From Alteromonadaceae bacterium BrNp21-10 (GTDB taxonomy: Bacteria > Pseudomonadota > Gammaproteobacteria > Enterobacterales > Alteromonadaceae): a stretch of 64,000 nucleotides of DNA. The notes beneath the pieces are model-generated. The model made no database searches. It saw only the letters and a program-made list of their open reading frames with translations, and was not told the DNA's origin. This document shows, piece after piece, positions 9,173 to 18,773 of this stretch (its first letter is position 1; each line of letters opens with the position of its first letter). The position numbers and the translations under genes were made by a program. The stretch covers positions 1 to 64,000 of the forward strand of contig JAUHQD010000017.1 in NCBI GenBank assembly GCA_030418115.1, written 5' to 3'.

Positions 9173-10237
9173 TTAATGAATTCCTTTATCTAACGCCCTT
9201 ATCATCAATGGAAATACATCGTGCGCGGCATTCTTTCCCATAAATACATCCAGATGACCATACTCATCGAGTAAATGTAGCTGGTGACGATTGGGCTGAA
9301 GGCGATCAAAATAATGAAAGGTTTTAATTTGACTGTCGGGCAAAAAACACAGGTTTTTCATGCCAGCAAAAAACGTAAAACATGCCGAGGTTTTTGGTGC
9401 CGACTCGACAAAATCTTTAGGCAAGCCGGTTAAACCTTCAACCGATTGTAAATGACCCACTTTAATACATTGGGTGATTTGTTTAAAAAACCGTAATGGC
9501 ACCGCTTTAAATTCATCCTTTAGCCATTCATGAGTTTCATCATTGAGGTTTTCATGCCGCCACAACGCGGGAAAGCCGCTACCGTAGGTAAAACTCACTT
9601 GCTTGCAAACCGCGTTATTACATTCGTGATGAGTGGCTTTAACCATAAAGCTAATCAACTTTGCTTGCCATGTGGGTGCATGAATTCCCCAATGAGGATT
9701 CAAATATTTGGTCATTAAACTGACCATTGGCAGCAAGAAGGTTAATTTGAATTTGGACCAAGGTGGCACGATAGGGTGTAACGACACTGCGTTACTTATA
9801 ATATCGGTCACTTGCGGCACTAAACCGGCAATAGCAGACATCATAAAACTGGTAGAACCCTGACAATGAATAATGGCTTTAATTTTATCGACACCGGTTT
9901 CTTCAATAATTTTTTGCACGGCGGCGGGATGATCGTAAAGTGCAGCTTGATCTAAGGTCCATTCATTAGCAGGGAAATCAATACTTGCTCGCCAGTTTTC
10001 TAGCCACACGTCATAACCCGCTTCAATCAACGCATCAACAATAGTGATATCAACAGGCGCACGATAAATATTGGCGCGCACACCGGCACCATGCACCAGT
10101 ATCACCGGAGACTTAGTAGGCGATTGCTGACCTTGTATATGAATAAGATTCAACGTACGGCCATCCGCCGTGATGTAATCAACTGAACGCTCAACTAATG
10201 TGGCGGCCGCCACCTGAGATCCTGAACTTTCAACCAT
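9173..10237 (-). CDS. Alpha/beta-fold hydrolase with Cys at the nucleophile elbow (PHA-synthase/sterol-hydrolase-like)
   Basis: 354 aa, first gene of the minus-strand operon. The oxyanion region is VHGAGVRANIY (48-58). The nucleophile elbow reads IIHCQGSTS with Cys125 where most alpha/beta hydrolases have Ser, as in PHA synthases. The C-terminal catalytic-His segment is DEYGHLDVFMG. Related hydrolases occur next to, or fused with, cholesterol-oxidase-like GMC enzymes, which fits this operon. It could be a thioesterase or acyltransferase rather than a simple esterase. There is no signal peptide. A caaggaattt ribosome site precedes the ATG. Confidence 0.83.
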   Translation of the reverse strand: MVESSGSQVAAATLVERSVDYITADGRTLNLIHIQGQQSPTKSPVILVHGAGVRANIYRAPVDITIVDALIEAGYDVWLENWRASIDFPANEWTLDQAALYDHPAAVQKIIEETGVDKIKAIIHCQGSTSFMMSAIAGLVPQVTDIISNAVSLHPIVPPWSKFKLTFLLPMVSLMTKYLNPHWGIHAPTWQAKLISFMVKATHHECNNAVCKQVSFTYGSGFPALWRHENLNDETHEWLKDEFKAVPLRFFKQITQCIKVGHLQSVEGLTGLPKDFVESAPKTSACFTFFAGMKNLCFLPDSQIKTFHYFDRLQPNRHQLHLLDEYGHLDVFMGKNAAHDVFPLMIRALDKGIH

Positions 10238-10374
10238 TGTAAATTCCTTGTAATGGTAGAGAAACGCTTAGCAATCTTGTCACTGTCACTAACCGCGATG
10301 AGCATCTAATAATCTTAGTGCTAACTTGCACACTTTGCTCGCAACTCTAGCAATCCTAACAGCAAAAATAATTC

Positions 10375-10403
10375 TTGCACAAAATTTATTCGATCAATAA
10401 TAT
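10375..10403 (+). promoter_or_regulatory. Sigma70 promoter of the VOC gene
   Basis: TTGCAC (10375-10380), a 17-bp spacer, then TAATAT (10398-10403). Spacing is ideal, and the predicted start near 10410 falls inside the adjacent LexA-type box. It is 60-90 bp upstream of the VOC start codon. Confidence 0.6.
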
Positions 10404-10423
10404 AACTGTATATTATTACAGTA
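10404..10423. promoter_or_regulatory. LexA-type SOS box (CTGT-N8-ACAG)
   Basis: aactgtatattattacagta matches the Gammaproteobacterial LexA consensus at 16 of 20 positions by eye, with a perfect CTGT/ACAG core (10406-10409 and 10418-10421). It directly follows the -10 hexamer, so a bound repressor would block transcription start of the VOC gene. A second perfect inverted repeat (aataatata/tatattatt, 10396-10417) overlaps it. SOS control is inferred from the site alone. Confidence 0.6.
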
Positions 10424-10463
10424 CATTAAGCTTTTACTACAACGACAGCAGAAGGAAATAAAA

Positions 10464-10838
10464 ATGATCGGATATATCACAGTAGGTACCAATGACATGC
10501 CCAAAGCGGCAGCCTTTTATGATGCGTTGCTCGCAGACATGGGCGCTAAACGCATGATGGAAGAAGAATCTTTTATCGTATGGAGTAATGCGCCTGATAA
10601 AGCAGCGTTTTCCATTGCCAAACCTTTTGACGGTAATCCTGCAACAGTAGGTAATGGGGTGATGATTGCGTTAGCTCTAGAGTCAGCAGAACAGGTTAAT
10701 GCCATGCATGCTAAGGCCCTAAGCTTAGGAGCAACAGACGAAGGCGCACCTGGACCAAGAGGCGGCGGAGGCTTTTATGCCAGTTATTTTCGTGATCTTG
10801 ATGGTAATAAAATTAACTTTTTTACCATGACACAATAA
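10464..10838 (+). CDS. VOC (glyoxalase/bleomycin-resistance/dioxygenase) family protein
   Basis: 124 aa with the vicinal-oxygen-chelate fold pattern: GYITVGTNDMPKAAAFYDALL at the start and YFRDLDGNKINFFT at the end, carrying the usual DPDGN-like turn. His and Glu metal ligands of true glyoxalase I are not fully recognisable, so the reaction is unknown; related small VOC proteins are often annotated as glyoxalase-like. It has a strong agaaggaa ribosome site, its own promoter, a LexA-type box and its own terminator, so it is a single-gene unit. An SOS link would fit a role in handling damage-related or toxic metabolites, but that is speculative. Confidence 0.85.
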   Translation: MIGYITVGTNDMPKAAAFYDALLADMGAKRMMEEESFIVWSNAPDKAAFSIAKPFDGNPATVGNGVMIALALESAEQVNAMHAKALSLGATDEGAPGPRGGGGFYASYFRDLDGNKINFFTMTQ

Positions 10839-10854
10839 CCATCAGTCCTACCCT

Positions 10855-10888
10855 AGTGGATTGGCTAGCTAATCCACTGACATTTTTT
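10855..10888 (+). terminator. Rho-independent terminator after the VOC gene
   Basis: agtggatt (10855-10862) pairs with aatccact (10871-10878) over an eight-base partly self-complementary loop, followed by gaca and six T residues. It lies 17 bp after the stop codon. Confidence 0.75.
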
Positions 10889-10965
10889 CAATTTCGGGAT
10901 AATTGTGAGCTAATCTGGTGTAGTATTATTGGAACTTAATACCATAGTCACAAGGAAGATGTATC

Positions 10966-11910
10966 ATGCCCATCGAAAACATTACGGACATTATTTTTAG
11001 CTATCAACTGGCACTATTTATACTCGCCATTGTGCTACTTAAAACCTCAGTTAAATTTGTTCCACAAAACCGTGCTTGGGTTATCGAACGTTTTGGTAAA
11101 TATAACCGCACCTTAGAAGCGGGTTTGAACTTCATTCTGCCCTTTATTGATAACGTCGCCTATGACCGTTCGTTAAAAGAACAAGCCATTGACGTACCTA
11201 GTCAAGGCGCCATTACCAGAGACAATATATCCCTTACCGTCGACGGCGTTTTGTACCTCAAAGTACTCGACCCCTATAAAGCCTCTTATGGTGTCGATCA
11301 CTATGCTTTTGCCGTTACCCAATTAGCGCAAACCACTATGCGTAGTGAAATTGGTAAAATGGAATTAGATAAAACCTTCGAAGAACGTGATTGCTTGAAC
11401 GTCAATATTGTTGCCGCCATTAATGAAGCGGCTGTGCCTTGGGGCGTGCAGGTGCTACGTTACGAAATCAAAGACATTGTGCCGCCCCATTCGGTTATGG
11501 AAGCCATGGAACGCCAAATGAAGGCGGAACGTGAAAAGCGCGCGCAAATCTTAGAATCGGAAGGGGATCGTCAAGCAGCCGTCAACGTTGCCGAAGGTCA
11601 AAAGCAAGCCATTGTATTAGCCGCACAAGCCGATAAAGAACAACAAATACTTCGTTCTGAAGGTGAAGCCACCGCCATTCTACGAGTAGCCGAAGCTCGC
11701 GCCGAAGCATTAGAAAAAGTCGGTAACGTGGCTAAAACAGAAGTAGGCCAAAAAGCCATCCAACTTGATTTAGCGACCTTGGCTATTGAAGCCAAAAAAG
11801 CCATTGCCAAAGAATCATCTATAGTATTACTACCGGATAGCGCTACCGATGTGTCGAGTGTGGTTGCTCAAGCAACGTCTATTATTAATGCGATGAATAA
11901 TAAGGGTTAA
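10966..11910 (+). CDS. qmcA: SPFH/stomatin-family membrane protease-associated protein (QmcA/paraslipin type)
   Basis: 314 aa. One N-terminal membrane segment (about 13-28) is followed by an SPFH/band-7 domain (VPQNRAWVIERFGKYNRTLE onward). A long charged, Ala/Glu-rich coiled coil follows (about 180-260), ending in a short hydrophobic region. The length and the AEGQKQAIVLAAQADKEQQ pattern are typical of QmcA/stomatin-like proteins, which form ring scaffolds in membranes. It is followed after three bases by an NfeD-family gene, the classic partner. A ggaagatgtatc ribosome site precedes the ATG. Confidence 0.9.
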   Translation: MPIENITDIIFSYQLALFILAIVLLKTSVKFVPQNRAWVIERFGKYNRTLEAGLNFILPFIDNVAYDRSLKEQAIDVPSQGAITRDNISLTVDGVLYLKVLDPYKASYGVDHYAFAVTQLAQTTMRSEIGKMELDKTFEERDCLNVNIVAAINEAAVPWGVQVLRYEIKDIVPPHSVMEAMERQMKAEREKRAQILESEGDRQAAVNVAEGQKQAIVLAAQADKEQQILRSEGEATAILRVAEARAEALEKVGNVAKTEVGQKAIQLDLATLAIEAKKAIAKESSIVLLPDSATDVSSVVAQATSIINAMNNKG

Positions 11911-11913
11911 AAA

Positions 11914-12390
11914 ATGGAAATAATCAGCCAGAACCTCGCCGAAAGCTTTATTGCTGCAGGTGTATTAATGATTGCCATAGAAGCTGCCATATTAGGATTT
12001 GCTACATTGTTTTTATTATTCTTAGGTGCAGGCTCGTTATTGACCGGCTTAGCCATGAGTTTTGGCTTAATCGAACCGACCATGATCAATGGCATCGCCA
12101 GTGTTGCAGGAATATCTGTTGCGTTGGCAATAGCGTTATGGAAACCCATGAAAAATATGCAGGCCAATTCGGTAGTGCCGAAAAACGATAAGTCCGACTT
12201 TATGGGACTGACGTTTTTACTCACTAGCGATTTGAGCTCAAGCGCCTTATCCAGCTACCGCTATTCAGGCATTGTTTGGTCAGTGGTGCCAGACTCACCT
12301 ACCGCTGAACCCATCCCTGCAGGAACCAAAGTCATTGTTACTGGCGTCGATGTCGGTAGCTTTTACGTAAAGCCCCATCCCGAAGAGTGA
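11914..12390 (+). CDS. NfeD-family membrane protein
   Basis: 158 aa. Two or three N-terminal transmembrane helices (about 10-38 and 44-70) precede a small C-terminal beta-rich OB-like domain (about 100-155). This is the short NfeD form that pairs with SPFH proteins. It starts three bases after qmcA, so the two are surely cotranscribed and act together in the inner membrane. A weak 8-bp hairpin (12387-12411) overlaps and follows the stop codon. Confidence 0.85.
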   Translation: MEIISQNLAESFIAAGVLMIAIEAAILGFATLFLLFLGAGSLLTGLAMSFGLIEPTMINGIASVAGISVALAIALWKPMKNMQANSVVPKNDKSDFMGLTFLLTSDLSSSALSSYRYSGIVWSVVPDSPTAEPIPAGTKVIVTGVDVGSFYVKPHPEE

Positions 12391-12493
12391 ACTAGCCATG
12401 TGTTAGTTCACATTACTTACCATACGATTTAAGAAGTTGAGTACCCTACACATGCTCATTCTTTAATATTGATAAACTAAAAAATAAGAAGTC

Positions 12494-14182
12494 ATGACAA
12501 CGAATAAACGCCCCCTATACATACATCACGCAGGCTCTGCGTTATTGGAAACGCCGCTACTGAATAAAGGCGCAGCCTTTAGCAAAGAAGAGCGCGCCAC
12601 CTTCAACCTTGCAGGCTTACTGCCACCTCGCTATGAAACCATCAGCGAACAAGTTGGCCGCGCCTATATGCAATACTCCAGCTTTAAAGAACCGATTAAT
12701 AAGCATATTTATCTACGCGCTATTCAGGATGCCAACGAAACCCTGTTCCATCGCTTGTTACAAGAACATCTGGAAGAAATGATGCCAATCATCTACACCC
12801 CAACGGTGGGTGATGCTTGCGAACAGTTTTCCGATATTTATCGCAGTAACCGTGGGTTATTTATTTCCTATTCTGAACGTCATCAAATCGATGATATTTT
12901 GCGTAACGCCACTAAACCTAAAGTAAAAGTGATTGTCGTTACCGACGGTGAGCGTATTTTAGGCCTTGGCGATCAAGGCATTGGCGGCATGGGCATTCCC
13001 ATTGGTAAGTTATCGCTGTATACCGCCTGCGGCGGAATTAGCCCAGCTTATACCATGCCGATAATGCTCGATGTGGGAACCAACAATGAGAAGTTACTCA
13101 ACGACCCAATGTATATGGGCGCTCGCCATAAACGTATCGGCCAAGCCGAATATGATGAATTTATTGAATTGTTTATAACAGCAGTAAAACGTCGTTGGCC
13201 TAATGCCATGGTGCAATTTGAAGATTTTGCCCAACCTAACGCTATGCCGATATTGCAAAAATACAAAGACCAATTGTGCTGTTTCAATGATGATATTCAA
13301 GGCACCGCCTCGGTCACCGTGGGTACGTTGTTGGCAGCCTGTCGTTCTAAAAATGAAAAACTATCGGATCAAAACGTCGCCTTTGTGGGTGCTGGCTCCG
13401 CTGGTTGTGGGATTGCCGAACAAATTATTGCACAGATGATGACTGAAGGCCTGAACGAAGATCAAGCTCGCGCAAGAATATTCATGGTTGATCGTTATGG
13501 TTTATTAATGGAAGGCATGCATGACTTGCGTGATTTTCAACAACGCTTAGTACAGCCAATATCAGCAGTCACGAATTGGCAATATGACACGCCCTTCCCT
13601 TCATTGATGGACATTATGACTCATGCCAAGCCGGGGATTTTAATTGGCGTATCCGGTCAGCCGGGGTTGTTTACCCAAGACATCATTCAACGCATGCATG
13701 CAGGGTGCGCGAAACCCATTGTGCTGCCATTAAGTAATCCTATTAAGCAGATAGAAGCTACACCACAACAAGTGATTGAGTGGACTCACGGCGAAGCTAT
13801 CGTCGCCACCGGCAGTCCTTTTAATCCTGTGCAATATAATGGTAAGCAGTACCATGTTGCCCAATGTAACAACAGTTACATATTTCCGGGGATTGGTTTA
13901 GGGGTTACCGCCGGTAACGTCAGTTTAATTACCGATGAAATGTTAATGATTGCCAGTGAAACCTTGGCCGCTTCGTCACCTCTGGCCAATACTGGTGAAG
14001 GCCAATTATTACCACCATTAACCCAACTAGCGTCATTGAGTAAAAAAATCGCTTTTGAGGTGGCTAAGCTCGGGCAACAACAAGGCTTAGCATTAGAAAC
14101 CAGCGACGAATTATTGTTAGAACGTATAGAGGCCAACTTCTGGAAACCAGAATATCGCGAATATCGCCGCGTTTGCCCTTAA
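12494..14182 (+). CDS. maeA: NAD-dependent malic enzyme
   Basis: 562 aa, the usual length of large-form malic enzymes. The malic domain contains [14 protein letters not shown] and RGLFISY. The metal-binding block is [10 protein letters not shown]...[10 protein letters not shown], and the nucleotide-binding site reads [14 protein letters not shown]. The late block FPGIGLG is also standard. It oxidises malate to pyruvate, mainly with NAD, linking the TCA cycle to pyruvate. It is a single-gene unit, convergent with the MMPL gene 18 bp away. Confidence 0.95.
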   Translation: MTTNKRPLYIHHAGSALLETPLLNKGAAFSKEERATFNLAGLLPPRYETISEQVGRAYMQYSSFKEPINKHIYLRAIQDANETLFHRLLQEHLEEMMPIIYTPTVGDACEQFSDIYRSNRGLFISYSERHQIDDILRNATKPKVKVIVVTDGERILGLGDQGIGGMGIPIGKLSLYTACGGISPAYTMPIMLDVGTNNEKLLNDPMYMGARHKRIGQAEYDEFIELFITAVKRRWPNAMVQFEDFAQPNAMPILQKYKDQLCCFNDDIQGTASVTVGTLLAACRSKNEKLSDQNVAFVGAGSAGCGIAEQIIAQMMTEGLNEDQARARIFMVDRYGLLMEGMHDLRDFQQRLVQPISAVTNWQYDTPFPSLMDIMTHAKPGILIGVSGQPGLFTQDIIQRMHAGCAKPIVLPLSNPIKQIEATPQQVIEWTHGEAIVATGSPFNPVQYNGKQYHVAQCNNSYIFPGIGLGVTAGNVSLITDEMLMIASETLAASSPLANTGEGQLLPPLTQLASLSKKIAFEVAKLGQQQGLALETSDELLLERIEANFWKPEYREYRRVCP

Positions 14183-14200
14183 CTGAGGTTACCTAAAAAG

Positions 14201-16615
14201 TTAAGTGTTGGTGCGTTTTGGCGCACCAACAAACTTATTCAACAGCGCCGGTAGCAAGGTCATATCCGTTACTAAAGCTACAATCATCGCCAGCCCCGTT
14301 AATAACCCGAAAGTAACACTGGGAATAAAATCCGAGAATCCCAACATACCAAATCCCGCAGTGATTATCACCGTGGTGAATAACAAGGCAAAACCCACAC
14401 TGGTATAGGTTGATAACACCGCCTCATTAGCGCTTTGTTCATTGGCACTTTGCAAATAGTGATGCACAAAATGGATGGTATCATCCACGGCAATTCCCAT
14501 GGCAATCGCCGCAATAGTAATACTCATTAAGTCCAATGGAATACCAAACCATCCCATGATCCCTAATATCAACAAGGTAGAAATAATGTTGGGGATTAGC
14601 GCAATAATAGCCACTTTAATTGAGCGGAATATAGCGAACAAGACTAACGCTAATACCGCATACACTAACCCAAGGGTATTCACTTGTGAGGCAAACAAAC
14701 GCTGCAGTATATCTTGGTAAAGCACAAATAAATTGCTCAGGCTATAGCCCTCACGTTCAATGCCTAAACCTTCAATGTCTGAGCGCAACTGTTGCAAGAA
14801 CTCCTGTCGATTAAAGTCTTTGGTGCTGTCTTTAACTCGGCCACTAATACGTAACTGTTGATGATCTTCAGAGAAGTAAGCTCCTAACAATTGTTCAGTT
14901 AAGGCTTTATCCAGCAAATGGTAAACCGCTGTTAACTCGTATTCCGTTAGCGGCTTACCCTGATTAAGGGTTTTCGCCAATTGGGTAAAGTTCACTACCG
15001 ACATGGTTTTACCCATGGCCGGATACTGATCCATCACATGTTGAATCTTTTGTAACAACTGCACCATGTCTGCCGTTAATACTAAATCCTGTTTTCGCTG
15101 ATCGGCGGTGATGTTCACCACCACATCCAAAGGCGTCGAGCCGCCAAATTGCTGATCAATAAATTCTAGTTCTTGGCGCACCTGAGTCGATTCACTGAAA
15201 TAATGGATAAAGCTGTTTTCAACACTTAATCGCGCCGCCCCCACCACACTAGCAATCAGCAGCAGCGCAGCCATAATAAAAACCAACACCTTATTAGCCA
15301 TTATTCCTGAGCACAATCGTTCCATGAATTTTGATGATGATTGCTGTACTTGGCCTTTTTGTATGGGCAATAAACTCAATAATGCCGGAAACAAGGTTAA
15401 GCTCACCAATATCGACACCAACATTGCCACTATCATCATCCAACCGAAAGCGATAACCGGTTGAATATTACTAAAAATCAAAGATGCAAAACCCACCGAG
15501 GTAGTGACTCCAGCATAAAAACAGGGCGCGGCTTTAGCACTGACCATGGCTTTTACTAATTGCCGCTGGGTATCATCAGGGCGCTCTTGGGCTAACTGCC
15601 GAAACTGCACAATAAGATGAATAACAATAGCTAATGTTAAAATCAATTGCAGAGCAATGAAGTTCGACGAGATCACCGTAGTACGCATATCAAAAAAGCC
15701 GAATAAGCCAACGGTTAACACCACGCTAGTGGAACAACATAACACCGGCAAAATCACCCAGCGCAAGGCTCTGAAAATAACGAATAACAATACACATATT
15801 ACCAAGCCTATAGCGCTACCAAAGATGACCAAATCACTTTTGATAATATTAATCAGTTGATAGGCCAACACTTGCCCGCCGCCGAGATAAATGTCGGCAT
15901 GGCTTTCTAGCGATTCCGTGATGTGGTAAATCTGTTTTATTTCTTGCTGTCTTAAGGTGTTTAGCTCGGCTTTAAGTGGATCAGCCTGCTTTGTCAGCGT
16001 TTCTATCTGAACTTGGTCTTGTTCGGTAAACTCATTGGTAAGCTGCTTTTGCTGCAAAACGGTAATTTTCTTTTCAATCTGCTGCAATTCAGGATCGTCT
16101 TTAAACACAATTTGAATTGCGGTAGCCGTTTGTTGTTCATTCACCAACAAGCCGGTATAAATGGGATGATCACTAAACACCTTTTGCATTTGCGTCGGCG
16201 TATAGCCTTGCTTCTGCCAACTCCAATCACTGGCATTAACGTTGGTATCTAGACCTTGCATAAAAGACAACAACGGCACGTTCAAAATAGAGGTCACAGC
16301 AGCGACCCGTTCGATTTGTTTGAACTCATCGCTCAACTTGCCAATATCGTCAAAGGTCTGTTGCGTGAATAAAGAACCATCTTTAGGTTTATACGCCACC
16401 AGAATAAATTCTTGAGGTGAAAAACGGCTATTCATTACCTGCGTTTGGATAAACAATTTATTATTTTTGAGCAGTAACGTTTCTGCAGAGGCGTCAATTT
16501 TAAAATATTGGGCAAACCAGCCTGTGACAGCAATCAGCACAACAAACAAAACAATGATTAGCTTGGCATAACCTTCAACCCAGCTCGCCAGCCACAACGG
16601 CTTATTCTTCGGCAT
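14201..16615 (-). CDS. MMPL/RND-family transporter (hopanoid/lipid-exporter type)
   Basis: 804 aa with the duplicated RND layout. There is an N-terminal transmembrane segment (about 15-33), a periplasmic loop, and about five helices around 250-400. Another single helix lies near 425, followed by a second loop and a final helix bundle (about 640-795). Motif GIAVDDTIHFVHHYL sits in the second half, as in MMPL proteins. It overlaps the upstream MlaA-family lipoprotein gene by 14 bases, indicating translational coupling. MlaA plus MMPL suggests lipid movement across the envelope; the cargo is unknown. Confidence 0.88.
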   Translation of the reverse strand: MPKNKPLWLASWVEGYAKLIIVLFVVLIAVTGWFAQYFKIDASAETLLLKNNKLFIQTQVMNSRFSPQEFILVAYKPKDGSLFTQQTFDDIGKLSDEFKQIERVAAVTSILNVPLLSFMQGLDTNVNASDWSWQKQGYTPTQMQKVFSDHPIYTGLLVNEQQTATAIQIVFKDDPELQQIEKKITVLQQKQLTNEFTEQDQVQIETLTKQADPLKAELNTLRQQEIKQIYHITESLESHADIYLGGGQVLAYQLINIIKSDLVIFGSAIGLVICVLLFVIFRALRWVILPVLCCSTSVVLTVGLFGFFDMRTTVISSNFIALQLILTLAIVIHLIVQFRQLAQERPDDTQRQLVKAMVSAKAAPCFYAGVTTSVGFASLIFSNIQPVIAFGWMMIVAMLVSILVSLTLFPALLSLLPIQKGQVQQSSSKFMERLCSGIMANKVLVFIMAALLLIASVVGAARLSVENSFIHYFSESTQVRQELEFIDQQFGGSTPLDVVVNITADQRKQDLVLTADMVQLLQKIQHVMDQYPAMGKTMSVVNFTQLAKTLNQGKPLTEYELTAVYHLLDKALTEQLLGAYFSEDHQQLRISGRVKDSTKDFNRQEFLQQLRSDIEGLGIEREGYSLSNLFVLYQDILQRLFASQVNTLGLVYAVLALVLFAIFRSIKVAIIALIPNIISTLLILGIMGWFGIPLDLMSITIAAIAMGIAVDDTIHFVHHYLQSANEQSANEAVLSTYTSVGFALLFTTVIITAGFGMLGFSDFIPSVTFGLLTGLAMIVALVTDMTLLPALLNKFVGAPKRTNT
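14206..14231. terminator. Hairpin between convergent maeA and MMPL genes
   Basis: tgttggtgcg and cgcaccaaca form a 10-bp stem over a six-base loop. It lies inside the last codons of the MMPL gene and 23 bp after the maeA stop, so it may end maeA transcription. There is no strong T tract. Confidence 0.45.
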
Positions 16616-17414
16616 ATTGTTTATCCCTTAACAATCCTTGCATGTACATGTTTCTGAAAAACACATAGGGATCTTCGCTTTCGGCTGACAGTTTTTCATA
16701 ACTTTCGGCTCGGGGAGCGAATCCGTGAATGGCACCGTAAGTTTGAATATACAAGGTTTGCGGATCATCGGTTAGCTGATGAATAGGGTTGGCCATGCTC
16801 TCAAATATTGAGGAAAAACCATTGCGGGCATCGGTAGGTCCTAATAACGGCAATACCACATAAGCGCCATAATCCACGCCATAATGCTGCAAGGTATCAC
16901 CTAGAGTGGACTTACTTGGTTTAATTTCAAACCAAGCATCGGCAGGATCAAACAACCCTAATAAACCCACCGTGCTATTAATTAAAAAACGCGCCACACT
17001 TCTGCCCATATTGCTGCCATTGGCTTGTGCTAGATGATTAATGGCATTCAACGGCTCACGTAAATTAGCAAAGAAGTTAGATGCAGATTGCTGCGCAGGC
17101 TCTGGCATTACAGCTAAATAGCCTTTAGCGATGGGAATAAACGCGTAACGATAAACCACGTCGTTAAACGCAAAAATAGGTCGGTTAATAGACTCTAAAG
17201 GATCGTTGAAGGTAGGCGCTTGATAACTAACCACCGTAGGCTCAAGAACATCAGTACCATGGGAGCTATTAACCACAATAGTGGTGGGTGGTGGGCTTGC
17301 TACAGACGCTTGTTGCTGTTCAGTAGTGGACTGACTAGCGCAGCCACAAAGCCACAGAAACAAAAACCATAGAGGTATTCTATGCCAATGTTTTAGTCCA
17401 GCTCGATTGCTCAT
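16602..17414 (-). CDS. mlaA: MlaA (VacJ)-family outer-membrane lipoprotein
   Basis: 270 aa. The signal peptide ends in a lipobox LCGC (Cys25). The mature part has the MlaA pattern: NDPLESINRPIFAFNDVVYRY, then a region around GRSVARFLINSTVGLLGLFDPAD and LGDTLQHYGVDYGAYVVLPLLGPTDAR. MlaA forms a doughnut in the outer membrane that removes misplaced phospholipids and passes them to MlaC. Here it is coupled to an MMPL transporter rather than the mlaFEDCB operon, an arrangement also seen in other Proteobacteria. Confidence 0.93.
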   Translation of the reverse strand: MSNRAGLKHWHRIPLWFLFLWLCGCASQSTTEQQQASVASPPPTTIVVNSSHGTDVLEPTVVSYQAPTFNDPLESINRPIFAFNDVVYRYAFIPIAKGYLAVMPEPAQQSASNFFANLREPLNAINHLAQANGSNMGRSVARFLINSTVGLLGLFDPADAWFEIKPSKSTLGDTLQHYGVDYGAYVVLPLLGPTDARNGFSSIFESMANPIHQLTDDPQTLYIQTYGAIHGFAPRAESYEKLSAESEDPYVFFRNMYMQGLLRDKQYAEE

Positions 17415-17873
17415 TCTTTTCCTTTCGCTTCGCTATCAACACGCTCTAATACACCAATCTAACCTGTTAAGTTTAAATTGAATACCCTTTTATACTGTCT
17501 CTGAGATTATTACTGAATGACTGAAAATCGCCAGATACATTATATTTTACTGCAATCTGCTTTATCATAGACGGCAGTCGTTTATTAGCGAGATGATGTG
17601 TTCGCAAACATGGTCAATACCACTATTTCAAACCGTTGTCATACACAATGCACCTATTGGAAATTTTATGCCGTACCTAATACTCAACCTCTTTAGGTTT
17701 TGTGGCATGACCAACAGCAAAGCATTGAACAAGTTCCAGCATTGCGGCCTTCATATAATCTGGGCAGCAATTAACACCACTTTTATTCTTTTCGTCACCA
17801 TCACATCATTGAAAAGCGAACATGTACAATAACTTCTCTTTCAACTACGACGCTTTTAAGGTAAAAGGGCGCC
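17415..17873. other. Intergenic region without convincing gene
   Basis: 459 bp between the divergent mlaA and RIO-kinase genes. It should hold both promoters, but no hexamer pair stands out enough to call. A 79-codon open frame on the plus strand (17593-17832) lacks a ribosome site and family resemblance. No repeats or hairpins of note were seen. Confidence 0.4.
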
Positions 17874-18734
17874 ATGAAAACTCCTAAACAAATACAACCA
17901 CTGGTTGATGAAGGTCTTGTCGACGAAGTCATAAGCCGATTAATGAGCGGTAAAGAAGCCGATGTCTTTGTCGTGCGCTGTGGCGACGAGATCCGCTGCG
18001 CCAAAGTCTATAAAGAAGCAATGAAACGCGGCTTCAAGAAAGCCGCGCAATATCAAGAAGGTCGAAAAGTACGTAACAGTCGACGTTCACGGGCTATGAC
18101 CAAAGGCTCCAAATTCGGCCGCAAGCAACAAGAAGACATTTGGCAGAATACCGAAGTTGATGCGCTCTATCGCTTGGCCGATGCTGGTGTGCGCGTGCCC
18201 AAGCCCTATGGCTGTTATAACGGTGTACTACTCATGGAGTTAATCACCGACGATGAAGGCCATGTTGCCGACCGATTGAACGATGTCATCATGTCTGCCG
18301 AGCAAGCCATCGAAGACCACGCATTGGTAATGCAAGACGTGGTACGTATGTTGTGCATTGGGCTAGTGCATGGGGATTTATCTGAATTTAACGTATTGGT
18401 TGATGCCTACGGCCCTGTCATCATTGACTTGCCACAGGTAGTAGATGCCGCCGCTAACAACAATGCCAAAGCAATGTTGCAACGGGATGTGGATAATATG
18501 ACCCGCTATTATGGCCAATACGCCCCAGAATTACTCAATACGCGATACGCACCAGAAATCTGGGAGTTATACGAAAACGGCGAGTTAACGCCGGATATTG
18601 CTCTGACGGGTGTATTCTTCGAAAGTGAAGAAAGTGCTGATGTGGATTCCGTATTGAATGAAATTCAAGCCGCATTTGATGAGCAACAACAACACTTAGC
18701 GCGCATAAATAATACTGAAGGTGAAGAAGAGTAA
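17874..18734 (+). CDS. RIO1-family serine/threonine protein kinase
   Basis: 286 aa. The P-loop-like start is LMSGKEADVFVV, followed by the phosphate-anchoring lysine in RCAKVYKEA. The catalytic loop reads GLVHGDLSEFNVLV and the metal-binding loop IIDLPQ, both as in bacterial RIO kinases (PA4780 type). A basic stretch (about 55-80) rich in Arg/Lys follows the lysine. The cellular target in bacteria is not established. It is a single-gene unit closed by a strong hairpin. Confidence 0.92.
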   Translation: MKTPKQIQPLVDEGLVDEVISRLMSGKEADVFVVRCGDEIRCAKVYKEAMKRGFKKAAQYQEGRKVRNSRRSRAMTKGSKFGRKQQEDIWQNTEVDALYRLADAGVRVPKPYGCYNGVLLMELITDDEGHVADRLNDVIMSAEQAIEDHALVMQDVVRMLCIGLVHGDLSEFNVLVDAYGPVIIDLPQVVDAAANNNAKAMLQRDVDNMTRYYGQYAPELLNTRYAPEIWELYENGELTPDIALTGVFFESEESADVDSVLNEIQAAFDEQQQHLARINNTEGEEE

Positions 18735-18773
18735 CCCATTCCACTGAGTAAAAACGGCCAGTAAAACAAACAT

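Noticed and set aside
17593-17832. 79-codon plus-strand open frame in the mlaA/RIO-kinase intergenic region
   Set aside because: No ribosome site, no family resemblance and atypical composition. It is probably a chance frame.
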